A stretch of DNA of 64,000 nucleotides from Blautia sp. SC05B48 (GCF_005848555.1 NZ_CP040518.1:1673001-1737000), one strand, 5' to 3'. Numbered from the stretch's first letter, positions 50,948-59,011 are shown. Translations and numbers: made by a program. Notes: a model not told the origin generated them from the letters alone.

Positions 50948-51172
50948 ATGAACGATAAAAAGAGATTGAACAGCTACGAGGATTTACCGCTGGTTCTGGA
51001 TGTGGCGGACATTCAGCGGATTATGGGAATTTCAAGAGCGAGCGCCTATGAGCTGGTACACACACCCGGCTTTCCAGCGTTCCGCAGGGGCAGACTTATC
51101 AAGGTCAGCAAAATTGCTTTCTTTGAATGGATGGCAAAAGGCTCCGAAACCGTACCGGGAAGCGACAAATAA
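50948..51172 (+). CDS. Excisionase-like helix-turn-helix protein of element E2
   Basis: A 74-residue homologue of the E1 protein at 22433, with LVLDVADIQRIMGISRASAY and GFPAFRRGRLIKVSKIAFF. ATG 50948 follows GGGAGGAACAG; an upstream start at 50891 would add residues absent from the E1 homologue. It is probably an excisionase or regulator of the mobilisation genes. Confidence 0.82.
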   Translation: MNDKKRLNSYEDLPLVLDVADIQRIMGISRASAYELVHTPGFPAFRRGRLIKVSKIAFFEWMAKGSETVPGSDK

Positions 51173-51319
51173 GCGTGAGGTATCATTCCCTGACTTGCAA
51201 TACTGCCGCACTTTCCAAAGGGGCATACAGAGGGAAAAAAACTTAAAAATGATACCGAGACGCTACATCAAAACAGCCTATCTGCGTACATCAGATAGAA
51301 ACGGAGAAAGGAGCCGGTT

Positions 51320-51523
51320 ATGGCAAGAATGAGTAACAAGCGGCGGTTGGAATGGTCTTTCTTCTTAAATGACCGCAGCCGTATCACTTACAACGAACTG
51401 TGCCGGAAATGCCAGCACGAATGTAAACAGAGCTTCCGGGCGGTTGTGGTTGACTGCCCGAAGTATCTTTCCAAGCGTTCCAAGAAAAAGGACAAGACTG
51501 CCGGAAACGGCAAAATCCCTTAG
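51320..51523 (+). CDS. Small basic protein of element E2
   Basis: A 67-residue basic protein starting at ATG 51320, seven bases after GAAAGGAGCC. It has three cysteines (YNELCRKCQHECKQSF) that could bind zinc, and a lysine-rich tail (KYLSKRSKKKDKT). There is no counterpart in E1. Its position before the transfer origin and relaxase suggests a mobilisation accessory protein. Not recognised. Confidence 0.65.
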   Translation: MARMSNKRRLEWSFFLNDRSRITYNELCRKCQHECKQSFRAVVVDCPKYLSKRSKKKDKTAGNGKIP

Positions 51524-51527
51524 GAAC

Positions 51528-51578
51528 TAAGGGCGCACTTCTATACATAGTCTAAAGACCATGTATCGTGCGTCCTGC
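51528..51578. other. Candidate oriT of E2
   Basis: The complement of 51525-51547 reads AAGTGCGCCCTTA, very close to the nick-site core of RSF1010/MobA-type origins (TAAGTGCGCCCT). It is part of an inverted repeat: AGGGCGCAC with TATACAT, a spacer, then ATGTAT with GTGCGTCCT (51530-51575). It lies upstream of a MobA/MobL-type relaxase. Confidence 0.7.
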
Positions 51579-51809
51579 GGAGCTTACCTCTGCCGCTGAT
51601 AAAATCAGCAATCCGAGGTCTGCGTTCGCTTCGCTCCGACAAGGTGGCTACACCCCCTTGCGCCGCTAAAGCGGCTATCCCCTGTGTACCCGCCGCAAAG
51701 AGAAATCCGCTCTGCGGTTTTCCCTTTTCATCGGGTTTTATAGAAGCACTGACACACGGACTGTCTGCGGATGGTCTTTCTTTATCTTATCAGCAAAGGA
51801 TGTGAGAAC

Positions 51810-52127
51810 ATGGAAAAATCTTTGGAACAGTTGAAGCAGGAATATGAAAAAACCACTGTCCTGCTGGAACAGGAAAAACGGAAAATGCAGCGTTTGAAAA
51901 ACCGGCAGGCGTATCTGGAAAGCGGTTCCCGGAAACAGAGGACGCACCGGCTGATTACCCGTGGGGCAGCTATTGAGAGCATTGCACCACAGACAAAGGA
52001 GCTATCCGAAGCGGAATTTTATTCCCTCATGGAAAGCATTTTGAATCTGCCGCAGGCGGAGCATTTCATCCGGTCTGCCACAGAGAACCACGCCCGTATT
52101 TCCGGGCAGGAGAAAGGCGGTGACTAA
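51810..52127 (+). CDS. DUF3847-like coiled-coil protein
   Basis: A 105-residue protein starting at ATG 51810 (AAAGGATGTGAG upstream). Residues 1-45 form a charged coiled coil (LKQEYEKTTVLLEQEKRKMQ), followed by RKQRTHRLITRGAAIESIAP and a C-terminal helix. It resembles the DUF3847 proteins that precede MobA/MobL relaxases, where they may act as relaxosome accessory factors (MobC-like). The stop codon lies two bases before the proposed relaxase start. Confidence 0.75.
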   Translation: MEKSLEQLKQEYEKTTVLLEQEKRKMQRLKNRQAYLESGSRKQRTHRLITRGAAIESIAPQTKELSEAEFYSLMESILNLPQAEHFIRSATENHARISGQEKGGD

Positions 52128-52129
52128 GG

Positions 52130-53602
52130 ATAGCACTTTATCATTTTTCAATCGCACAGATCAAGCGCAGCGCCGGTCAGAGCGCCATTGCCAGCGCAGC
52201 CTATCGAGCCGGGGAGCGTCTTTACAGCAGCTACTATGGAGAAGTCAGCGACTACACCAAAAAGGGCGGCGTGATCGCTTCGGAAATCATGCTGCCGCCC
52301 CATGCGCCGGAAATATATCTTGACCGGGCGACCCTCTGGAATGCTGTGGAGAACTGCGAGAAACATCCAAAAGCACAGCTTGCCTATTCCTTTGATATTG
52401 CCATGCAGAATGAATTGACGCTGGAAGAAAACATGGAGCTGGCGAGGAAGTTCGTACAGGAGCAGTTTGTGACAAAAGGCATGATTGCCGACCTTGCTTT
52501 TCACAGCCCGGAGAAAGAGGACGGCGGCATCCCTAACCCGCATTTTCATGTGATGACAACCATGCGCCCTTTGAACCCGGATGGCACATGGGGACAAAAA
52601 CAGCGTCGGGAATATCTTCTTGATGAAGATGGAAACCGAATCCGGGATAAAAACGGCGATTATATGTTTAACGCTGTCCATACAACAGACTGGCATGAGC
52701 CGGAAACGCTGGAACACTGGCGGGAGCAGTGGGCGGCTGCCGTTAATACAAAATTTGAGGAAAAAGGGCTGGATGTGCGTATCGACCACCGTTCCTATGT
52801 GCGGCAGGGGCTTGACCTGATACCTACTGTCCACGAGGGAGCTAATGTCCGGCAGATGGAAGCAAAGGGCATCCGCACCGAGAAAGGGGAACTGAACCGC
52901 TGGATTAAAGCCACCAACCGGCTCATGCAGGATGTGAGGAAGAAGATCAAAGCCCTGTTTGTCTGGATGGCAGAGGTAAAAGAAGAACTTTCCAAACCGC
53001 AGACACCGAGCCTTGCCGACCTGTTGATCGCTTATTACAACCAGCGCAACGCAGGGGCATGGAGCAATAAAGCCAGAACCGGAAACTTAAAGCAGTTTGC
53101 CGAAGCCGTCAATTATCTGACGGAAAACAAGCTGCTCACATTAGAGGATTTGCAGGAGCGTCTTTCCTCTGTCAACGAAGAATTTGAAGCGTTAAGCGAC
53201 TCCATGAAAAAGAAATCTGCCCGGATAAAGGAATTGCAGGAATTGATACGGGAGGGCGAGAATTACCAGCGGCTAAAACCTGTTCATACGGAATTGAACA
53301 ATATCAAGTTTAAGAAACAGAGGGAGAAATTTGAAACATCCCACGATGCGGAGTTACGGCTGTTTTATGCCGCCCGCCGTATTTTGAAAGAAAAACTGGA
53401 CGGAAAACCCATTGCCCTGAAAGCATGGAAACAGGAATACGCACAGTTAAAAACAGAGTATGCCGAACTGTCTCCGCAGCACAAGCCACTCCGGGAGGAA
53501 GTCATACGGCTACGGCAGGTGCAGAACGCCGTAGATACCGCACTGCGCCGGAGGGAGCAGCCACAGGCAGTACAGAGAAAGAAACATGAGATGGAGCTAT
53601 GA
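52130..53602 (+). CDS. MobA/MobL family relaxase, without a normal start codon
   Basis: The full family N-terminus is in frame only from ATA 52130: ALYHFSIAQIKRSAGQSAIA, then SAAYRAGERLYSSYYG. The normal proteins begin M-A-[IL]-Y-H-F, so ATA stands where ATG is expected. The first standard start in frame is GTG 52271, 47 codons later, and would remove the HFS and RAGE motifs. The HUH motif is NPHFHVMTTMRPL near residue 140. The tail is coiled coil. The enzyme would nick oriT at 51528 and lead transfer. Either it starts at a non-standard AUA, or it is weakly expressed or inactive. Confidence 0.82.
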   Translation: MALYHFSIAQIKRSAGQSAIASAAYRAGERLYSSYYGEVSDYTKKGGVIASEIMLPPHAPEIYLDRATLWNAVENCEKHPKAQLAYSFDIAMQNELTLEENMELARKFVQEQFVTKGMIADLAFHSPEKEDGGIPNPHFHVMTTMRPLNPDGTWGQKQRREYLLDEDGNRIRDKNGDYMFNAVHTTDWHEPETLEHWREQWAAAVNTKFEEKGLDVRIDHRSYVRQGLDLIPTVHEGANVRQMEAKGIRTEKGELNRWIKATNRLMQDVRKKIKALFVWMAEVKEELSKPQTPSLADLLIAYYNQRNAGAWSNKARTGNLKQFAEAVNYLTENKLLTLEDLQERLSSVNEEFEALSDSMKKKSARIKELQELIREGENYQRLKPVHTELNNIKFKKQREKFETSHDAELRLFYAARRILKEKLDGKPIALKAWKQEYAQLKTEYAELSPQHKPLREEVIRLRQVQNAVDTALRRREQPQAVQRKKHEMEL

Positions 53603-53649
53603 TATAACCGGCAGCTTTACCGCTACCAGTATTTTTATGGAGGGAGCAT

Positions 53650-54390
53650 TTGAATGTATTTGAAGCGGTGAAACAGTCTGTTACCACCCGGCAGGCTGCT
53701 TCATTCTATGGAATCCGGGTGGGGAGAAACGGCATGGTCTGCTGTCCATTCCACAATGACCGCACGCCCAGCATGAAAGTGGACAGCCGCTTTTACTGCT
53801 TCGGCTGCGGGGCTTCCGGGGATGTGATCGACTTTGCCGCTTTGCTACATGGATTGGGGAAACGGGAAGCTGCGGTCAGGCTTGCGGAGGACTTCGGCGT
53901 TTCCTATGAGAAATCCGGCAATGCGCCGCCAGATAGGAAGCGTCACAACAGGTCACAGCCCCGACAAAAATCAGCGGAGCAGAGATTTCAGGAAACGGAA
54001 CGGTATTGTTTCCGGGTGCTATGCGATTATCTGCGCCTGCTGGAGCATTGGAAAACAGCACACGCCCCACAGCCGCAGGATGCCATCTGGCATCCTCTTT
54101 TTGTGGAAGCGTTGCAGAGGATAAGCTACACAGAATACCTTTTGGATATTTTGTTATACGGAGAAATAGAAGAAAAAGCGGCATTGATCGCCGCACAGGG
54201 AAAGGAGGTGTTGCGGCTTGAACAGCGAATTTCAGAGCTTGCCGCCGGAAACGCAGGAAGCGGTCAAAAGGACGATGGACACAATGGAACCGGCGCAGAC
54301 ACCGGCAGAAATCCGGGAAACATTAGAGGGGACGCAGAAAGGCGGCGTGAAGAACAGCATCCGAAACTGCCTGACGGTGTTCCAGCGTGA
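53650..54390 (+). CDS. CHC2 zinc-finger primase-like protein of element E2
   Basis: A 246-residue homologue of the E1 protein at 24098. The zinc domain is CCPFHNDRTPSMKVDSRFYC then FGCGASGDVIDFAALLHGLG. No TOPRIM domain. The start is TTG 53650, eight bases after GGAGGG, and aligns with the ATG of the E1 homologue. Its last 57 codons overlap vapE in another frame. Acts in element replication (inference). Confidence 0.85.
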   Translation: MNVFEAVKQSVTTRQAASFYGIRVGRNGMVCCPFHNDRTPSMKVDSRFYCFGCGASGDVIDFAALLHGLGKREAAVRLAEDFGVSYEKSGNAPPDRKRHNRSQPRQKSAEQRFQETERYCFRVLCDYLRLLEHWKTAHAPQPQDAIWHPLFVEALQRISYTEYLLDILLYGEIEEKAALIAAQGKEVLRLEQRISELAAGNAGSGQKDDGHNGTGADTGRNPGNIRGDAERRREEQHPKLPDGVPA

Positions 54391-55615
54391 CCCTCTGTTT
54401 CGCGGGGCGCTGCGCCTGAACCTTTTGACGGAGCAGATTGACATTGTGAAGCCGCTGGGCTGGGAGCGCACCAGTACCACGCTGACCGACATGGACATGA
54501 ACTACCTGCTTTTGTATCTGGAAGAAAATTACGGGCTTACCAGCGAGAAAAAGGTGCAGAGCGCCATCAAGATTGTTGCCAATGAAAACCGCTACCATCC
54601 AGTCAGGGATTACCTGAACAGCCTGCAATGGGACGGCACAGAGCGCATCCGTTACGCCCTGCATCACTTTCTGGGAGCCGATACGGACGAATACACCTAT
54701 GAAGCCTTGAAACTGTTCCTGATGGGAGCCATCCGGCGGGTATTCAGACCGGGGAGCAAGTTTGAGGTCATGCTCTGTCTGGTTGGTGGTCAGGGAGCCG
54801 GGAAATCTACCTTTTTCCGGCTGCTGGCAGGCAGGGACGAATGGTTTTCAGACGATTTGAAAAAGCTGGACGATGAAAATGTGTACCGCAAGCTGCAAGG
54901 GCATTGGATTATCGAGATGTCGGAGATGATTGCCACAGCCAACGCCAAGAGTATTGAGGAAATCAAGTCATTCTTAAGCCGCCAGAAAGAAACCTACAAA
55001 GTGCCGTATGAGACACATCCGGCAGACCGGCTGCGGCAATGTGTATTTGGAGGGACGACCAACCGGCAGGACTTTTTGCCCCGTGATCGCACCGGCAACC
55101 GGCGCTTTCTCCCCGTGACGGTGTACCCGGAACGGGCGGAGGTTCACATACTGGACGATGAAGCGGCGGCGAGGGCGTATATCGAACAGATGTGGGCGGA
55201 AGCCATGACGGTTTATCGCAGTGGGAAGTATAAGCTGTCATTCAGCATGGAAATGAACCGATACCTGAACGCCCACCAGCAGGACTTTATGCAGGAAGAC
55301 ACACAGGCCGGCATGATCTACGCCTATTTGGAGGACTACACCGGCGACAGGGTATGTTCCAAGCAGCTTTATGAGGAAGCGCTGGGGAACTTAAATTCCC
55401 CGGCAGACTGGGAGACACGGGCAATCTGCGAGATTATGAATACCGGCATTGCGGGCGGCATCATACAGGGCTGGGTAGCCTACAAAAGCCCGAAGCGGTA
55501 TAAGAAATACGGTTCTCAAAAAGGCTGGGAGCGTGTCAACCAAGCTCCGCCGGAGGGGGACGGTTTTCAGGAAATCACGGAAGAAGAAGCCCGGCAAATG
55601 GAACTTCCATTCTGA
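54218..55615 (+). CDS. VapE family replication helicase/ATPase of element E2
   Basis: A 465-residue homologue of the E1 VapE. Walker A GGQGAGKSTFFRLLAGRDEW near residue 190; HWIIEMSEMIATANAKSIEE; FLSRQKETYKVPYE; FGGTTNRQDFLPRDRTGNRR. The start is TTG 54218 inside the primase gene, preceded by AAAGGAGGTG, overlapping by 173 bases. The overlap, start codon and N-terminal sequence (NSEFQSLPPETQEA) parallel E1. GGTTGAC repeats follow at once. Confidence 0.87.
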   Translation: MNSEFQSLPPETQEAVKRTMDTMEPAQTPAEIRETLEGTQKGGVKNSIRNCLTVFQRDPLFRGALRLNLLTEQIDIVKPLGWERTSTTLTDMDMNYLLLYLEENYGLTSEKKVQSAIKIVANENRYHPVRDYLNSLQWDGTERIRYALHHFLGADTDEYTYEALKLFLMGAIRRVFRPGSKFEVMLCLVGGQGAGKSTFFRLLAGRDEWFSDDLKKLDDENVYRKLQGHWIIEMSEMIATANAKSIEEIKSFLSRQKETYKVPYETHPADRLRQCVFGGTTNRQDFLPRDRTGNRRFLPVTVYPERAEVHILDDEAAARAYIEQMWAEAMTVYRSGKYKLSFSMEMNRYLNAHQQDFMQEDTQAGMIYAYLEDYTGDRVCSKQLYEEALGNLNSPADWETRAICEIMNTGIAGGIIQGWVAYKSPKRYKKYGSQKGWERVNQAPPEGDGFQEITEEEARQMELPF

Positions 55616-55624
55616 AAAGCCACC

Positions 55625-55809
55625 GGTTGACAGTTTGGTTGACGCTTTGGTTGACAGCCGGTTGACGGGGAAAAGCCTGATATTTGGGGCATTTCTCTCC
55701 TTTGTCAACCATGTCAACCAAGAAATCAAAGAAAAAGTAAAAAGTAATAATAGAGCGCCTATGGATTGTTTTCAAAGTCTTTTCTGCCGGTTGACACGGT
55801 TTGGTTGAC
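55625..55809. repeat. Iteron-like GGTTGAC cluster downstream of vapE (candidate origin)
   Basis: GGTTGAC occurs directly at 55625, 55637, 55649 and 55660 (spacing 12, 12 and 11), inverted (GTCAACC) at 55704 and 55713, and directly at 55789 and 55803. The middle is AT-rich (55730-55755). The arrangement mirrors the GTTTAC cluster of E1. Confidence 0.75.
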
Positions 55810-55885
55810 ACGGAGACAGTCTGCGGCTGTACACCTGTCTGACATTCCCTTGTCGGGCATATTTCATTTATGGAGGTAACTGCCT

Positions 55886-56071
55886 ATGGCAAAAAGCAAA
55901 AACGAGAGCAATAACAAAAACAGCGGCACCCTGCTTACCGAAAAAGACGGCACCCAGTATTTTGTCATGGGGAAAGTCCGTATCAAGGTATCGGAGCATT
56001 TCGCACAGGATGGGAAGCCGCTTGACAGCCTGCTGGAAGATGTGATCCAGCACGCTGCCGCCGCTTCCTGA
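55886..56071 (+). CDS. TnpW-like small transposon protein
   Basis: A 61-residue protein starting at ATG 55886 (TGGAGGTAACTGCC upstream). It contains GTQYFVMGKVRIKVSEHF and a C-terminal helix LDSLLEDVIQHAA, features I recall from TnpW-type proteins encoded before the TnpX recombinase in Tn4451-like elements. Function unknown; there is no direct counterpart in E1. Confidence 0.75.
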   Translation: MAKSKNESNNKNSGTLLTEKDGTQYFVMGKVRIKVSEHFAQDGKPLDSLLEDVIQHAAAAS

Positions 56072-56100
56072 AAAAATACGGAATAACGACTGTCAATCAG

Positions 56101-56148
56101 CCCACGCTTATGATATACTTGTACCAGCGAGTATTGTATAAGCGTGGG
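56101..56148 (+). promoter_or_regulatory. Hairpin in the recombinase leader
   Basis: CCCACGCTTA (56101-56110) pairs with TAAGCGTGGG (56139-56148). TATACT at 56114-56119 inside the loop could be a -10. The 3' arm is the complement of 44083-44094 near the left end of E2. Confidence 0.55.
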
Positions 56149-56178
56149 TTGTTTCTTTTAGAAGGAGGATTTTTAACC

Positions 56179-57801
56179 GTGAAACAACCATACAATACAA
56201 CGATTTATAACACTGCACTATATTTGAGATTGAGCCGTGACGATGAATTACAGGGGGAAAGCGGCAGTATCCAGACCCAGCGCATGATGCTTAGACAGTA
56301 TGCCGCAGAGCATGGGCTGACCGTTGTAGACGAGTACATTGACGACGGATGGAGTGGGACAAATTTCGAGCGTCCAAGTTTCCAAAGGATGATTGATGAC
56401 ATCGAAGACGGGAAAATCAACTGCGTTGTCACAAAGGACTTATCCCGTCTGGGAAGAAACTATATCCTGACCGGTCAGTACACGGAAATCTATTTCCCCA
56501 GCAAGGGAGTACGCTACATTGCCATCAATGACAATGTGGACACCATCAACGGAGAAAGCGAGCTTGCACCGTTCTTAAACATCCTGAATGAAATGCACGC
56601 CCGACAGACCAGCAAAAAGGTCAAGGCTGCCATGCACACAAGATTTGCCAATGGCGCACACTATGGAGCCTATGCACCGCTGGGCTATGTAAAAGACCCG
56701 GACAAAAAAGGTCATCTTCTGATCGACCCGGAAACACGCTGGATTGTAGAGAAGATTTTTGACCTTGCTGTACACGGGCGTGGAGCCGCCAGCATTACAC
56801 GGATTCTGGTGGAGGAAAAAGTACCTACCCCCGGCTGGCTGAACTATGAAAGATACGGGACTTTCGCCAATATCTACGCCGGTGCGCCCGCAGAAAAAGC
56901 CTATGCGTGGACGATAGCACAGGTCAAGAGCATTTTGAAAGAGGAAACCTACATCGGTCACAGCATTCACAACAAGCAGAGCAACATTTCATTCAAGAAC
57001 AAGAAAAAGGTGCGGAAGCCGCAGGAAGAATGGTATCGTGTGGAAAATACCCACGAAGCCATCATTTCTGAAGAAGTGTTCCAAAAAGTTCAGGAGCTGA
57101 TTGCAAGCAGACGCAGGAAACGCAGAAACGGTACGACACAGATTTTCGCAGGATTGATAAAATGTGCAGACTGCGGATGGTCTTTAGCCTATGGGGAAAA
57201 CAAGCAGAATAAGAACCCATACGGGTACTACCATTGCAGCAAGAACGGGCAGGGATTACGCCAGTGTTCCATGCACTATATCCGCTATGATGTACTGTAT
57301 GCCTATGTGCTTGCAAGACTGCAATACTGGTCTATGCTGGCACAGAAAGACGAGGACAAGCTGCTGAAACGCCTGCTCAATGCCAGCGACAGGGAAAGAA
57401 ACTCTGCGAAGAAAAAGCAGGCTGCGGAGCTGAAAAAGGCAGAGAAGCGTAAAGCCGAGGTTGACGGGCTGTTTGCTAAAATGTATGAGGACTGGTCTGC
57501 CGGACGCATAACCGAGTATAACTTCAATATGCTGTCCGAGAAGTACCAGAACGAGCAAAAGGAGCTTGAAACAAAAATAAGACAGCTTCACGAAACGATG
57601 GAAGCCGCCGTACAGACCGCAGCGGATGCTGAAAAGTGGATTGCCCTGATGAAACAGTATGTCAACCCTGTGGAGCTGACCGCCGAACTTCTGAACACTC
57701 TAATTGAAAAAATAACCGTCCACGAAGCTGTCAAGGGCGAGGACGGAAGCCGTGAGCAGGAAGTAGAAATCTACTACCGCTTCATCGGCAAAATCGACTG
57801 A
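56179..57801 (+). CDS. Large serine recombinase of element E2 (TnpX-like)
   Basis: A 540-residue recombinase. The resolvase domain has Ser19 in TALYLRLSRDDELQG, DDGWSGTNFERPSFQRMI and VVTKDLSRLGRNYILTG. The recombinase domain has APLGYVKDPDKKGHLLID and a zinc ribbon CADCGWSLAYGENKQ with CSMHYIRYD, followed by a long coiled coil and C-terminal domain. It starts at GTG 56179 after AGAAGGAGG; an upstream ATG at 56110 lies in the leader hairpin. Like TnpX it should work at GA-core sites, which fits the GGA junctions. Confidence 0.92.
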   Translation: MKQPYNTTIYNTALYLRLSRDDELQGESGSIQTQRMMLRQYAAEHGLTVVDEYIDDGWSGTNFERPSFQRMIDDIEDGKINCVVTKDLSRLGRNYILTGQYTEIYFPSKGVRYIAINDNVDTINGESELAPFLNILNEMHARQTSKKVKAAMHTRFANGAHYGAYAPLGYVKDPDKKGHLLIDPETRWIVEKIFDLAVHGRGAASITRILVEEKVPTPGWLNYERYGTFANIYAGAPAEKAYAWTIAQVKSILKEETYIGHSIHNKQSNISFKNKKKVRKPQEEWYRVENTHEAIISEEVFQKVQELIASRRRKRRNGTTQIFAGLIKCADCGWSLAYGENKQNKNPYGYYHCSKNGQGLRQCSMHYIRYDVLYAYVLARLQYWSMLAQKDEDKLLKRLLNASDRERNSAKKKQAAELKKAEKRKAEVDGLFAKMYEDWSAGRITEYNFNMLSEKYQNEQKELETKIRQLHETMEAAVQTAADAEKWIALMKQYVNPVELTAELLNTLIEKITVHEAVKGEDGSREQEVEIYYRFIGKID

Positions 57802-57823
57802 CCTTTCTTTTTTACCCAACAAT

Positions 57824-57846
57824 ATCTTTAATTAAGGGAGACGGGA
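57824..57846 (+). repeat. Right terminal inverted arm and core of E2
   Basis: TATCTTTAATTAAGGGAGAC (57824-57843), then GGA at 57844-57846, then host sequence AACAATATG. Confidence 0.75.
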
Positions 57847-58329
57847 AACAATATGCCGGATATCAGTATTCTTGTGGATATTGCAGATTATTATGATATC
57901 AGTATTCCGGAGATTATCAGTGGGGAAAGGAAAAGCGAGATGATGAACGAAGAAGAAAGAAAAATTGCTAAAACAATGTCAGATTATGCAACTACAGAGA
58001 AAGAGAAGATTTTTAAAGAAATGAAGCTCCAAAGTGTCATGGGAGTTTGTGCATTGGTTCTATACTGGATTCTGCATGAAACAGGTGCATATATGTATAA
58101 TGATGTGTTAGGAAAGCTTGCCGGCTATTGTGAGACCTTGGTATCTGTGTCAGTCATAATGATGGCAGCATTTACGACAGGATCTTTAAGCAAGGTGCGG
58201 AGCAAGAGTAGGAAAGTTTTTGTGTTCGAAAATTTCCCAAAACCTATGCAATTAGTTGTAACTGCAGTTGTTGCTTTTGGTGGAGCTGCTGTGCTCAAGC
58301 TGGTACTGGTGCATTTTTTCGGCTTATAA
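57844..58329 (+). pseudogene. XRE family regulator, C-terminal part with membrane segments
   Basis: The frame from GGA 57844 reads GNNMPDISILVDIADYYDIS, then IPEIISGERKSEMMNEEERK, a dimerisation region typical after an XRE HTH, then two hydrophobic segments (about VMGVCALVLYWILH and LVVTAVVAFGGAAVLKLVLV). The HTH half is at 43921-44043. An ATG at 57853 could start a short product of 158 residues, but without DNA-binding domain. Full-length product would be a membrane-bound regulator. Confidence 0.85.
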
Positions 58330-58338
58330 GTATTTTCA

Positions 58339-58487
58339 AAGTTACTGTTCACTGGTAATGTTCCGCGAGGTGTTTTTTGTGAGCGAAGGTCACAGAAAAC
58401 CAGAGACATACTGCGCGAATTTATGCGATCAGCATAAATTCTGTGCATCGCGAAGCGTGTTACTGAGAACGGAGTGAACAGTAACTT
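58339..58487. repeat. Palindromic MITE/REP-like element
   Basis: The 15-bp arms AAGTTACTGTTCACT (58339-58353) and AGTGAACAGTAACTT (58473-58487) are perfect inverted repeats. An inner palindrome AATTTATGC-GATCA-GCATAAATT lies in between. No coding capacity. A degenerate copy is at 63503-63600. Confidence 0.75.
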
Positions 58488-58524
58488 TTCAAATTCGTAT
58501 TACATACTATGGAAAAAGAACTTT

Positions 58525-58553
58525 TTGACATTTTCACAGATGCGTGATAATAT
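58525..58553 (+). promoter_or_regulatory. Promoter of the antitoxin RNA
   Basis: TTGACA at 58525-58530, a 17-base spacer and TAATAT at 58548-58553. Confidence 0.8.
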
Positions 58554-58559
58554 GATTTT

Positions 58560-58655
58560 AGAAATAGAGTGCTACCGATAGACGGTTAGTACGTTTTACT
58601 ATTAAGATATCAAAGATAACCGCTTAGTTTGCAGACAGGGCGGTTATTTTTGTGG
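58560..58655 (+). ncRNA. Antitoxin RNA of a convergent type I toxin-antitoxin
   Basis: The predicted transcript runs from about 58560 to the hairpin AACCGC...GCGGTT (58618-58645) followed by ATTTTTG. It overlaps the 3' end of the leftward toxin mRNA. Its 5' part carries GTGCTACC and GACGGTTAGT, which recur as direct repeats in the 5' leader of the toxin mRNA (58871-58897 on the opposite strand). That is the architecture of the par/fst locus, where RNA II binds RNA I through such repeats and a shared bidirectional terminator. Confidence 0.65.
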
Positions 58656-58742
58656 TTTATGATTATTTTTGCCTAATGTATATCCGATACTAAAGCTGGT
58701 TAAGCCGAAGCTCACTACTGCTATGAAGTCAACAATACTCAT
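58644..58742 (-). CDS. Small hydrophobic peptide toxin (Fst/holin-like)
   Basis: A 32-residue peptide read leftward from ATG 58742, with GGAAAGGAAGG 9 bases upstream. MSIVDFIAVVSFGLTSFSIG is one membrane-spanning segment, followed by YTLGKNNHKPQK, a charged tail. This is the form of Fst-, TxpA- and holin-like type I toxins, which damage the membrane when overexpressed. It is too short for routine gene calling. Translation is probably blocked by the convergent RNA. Confidence 0.7.
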   Translation of the reverse strand: MSIVDFIAVVSFGLTSFSIGYTLGKNNHKPQK

Positions 58743-58907
58743 TGGCTTAGCCTTCCTTTCCAGTGGATTCCCTTTCGGGTTTCTATGTAATCAGAGGGGT
58801 GCTGAGTGCCGGCGGCACTCGTTTAGCACCGACCGTAACGGAGTGTAGACCACAGTCCCTCTGTTGAAGGACTAACCGCCTACCGTTATGGTAGCACCCA
58901 TGTTCAG

Positions 58908-58936
58908 ATTATAATAATAAAAAATTACGGGCGCAA
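58908..58936 (-). promoter_or_regulatory. Promoter of the toxin mRNA
   Basis: On the reverse strand: TTGCGC (58936-58931), a 17-base spacer, TATAAT (58913-58908). The leader of about 160 bases contains the direct repeats shared with the antitoxin RNA. Confidence 0.75.
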
Positions 58937-59011
58937 TAAGAAAATGGCAGAGGAAGTAGTAGGCGTTGGCAATAAAGAATTTAGGACAACCTTATTCCAG
59001 TAAACGAAAAA

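Larger units (their letters stand above)
44041..57846. mobile_element. Integrative element E2, 13.8 kb, inserted in an XRE regulator gene
   Basis: The borders are set by the host gene: WETG ends at GGA 44041-44043 and resumes after GGA 57844-57846, so the core is GGA or GA. Inside are inverted arms: 44044-44063 (GTTTCCCATAGTTAAAGATA) and 57824-57843, whose complement matches at about 16 of 19 positions. TnpX-type recombinases of Tn4451 use GA cores, consistent with the recombinase at 56179. Cargo is a BceRS/BceAB-like module. The backbone (DUF6076, HTH, relaxase, primase, VapE, origin repeats) is paralogous to E1. Confidence 0.88.

Noticed and set aside
55625-55809. CRISPR array considered for the GGTTGAC repeats
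   Set aside because: Repeats are 7 bases, spacing is 9-14 bases, orientation changes, and no cas genes are present; iterons fit better.
58560-58660. tRNA-like fold considered in the 58.5 kb region
   Set aside because: No acceptor stem, T-loop (GTTCGAAT) or anticodon arm of proper size; the stretch is better explained as antitoxin RNA with terminator.
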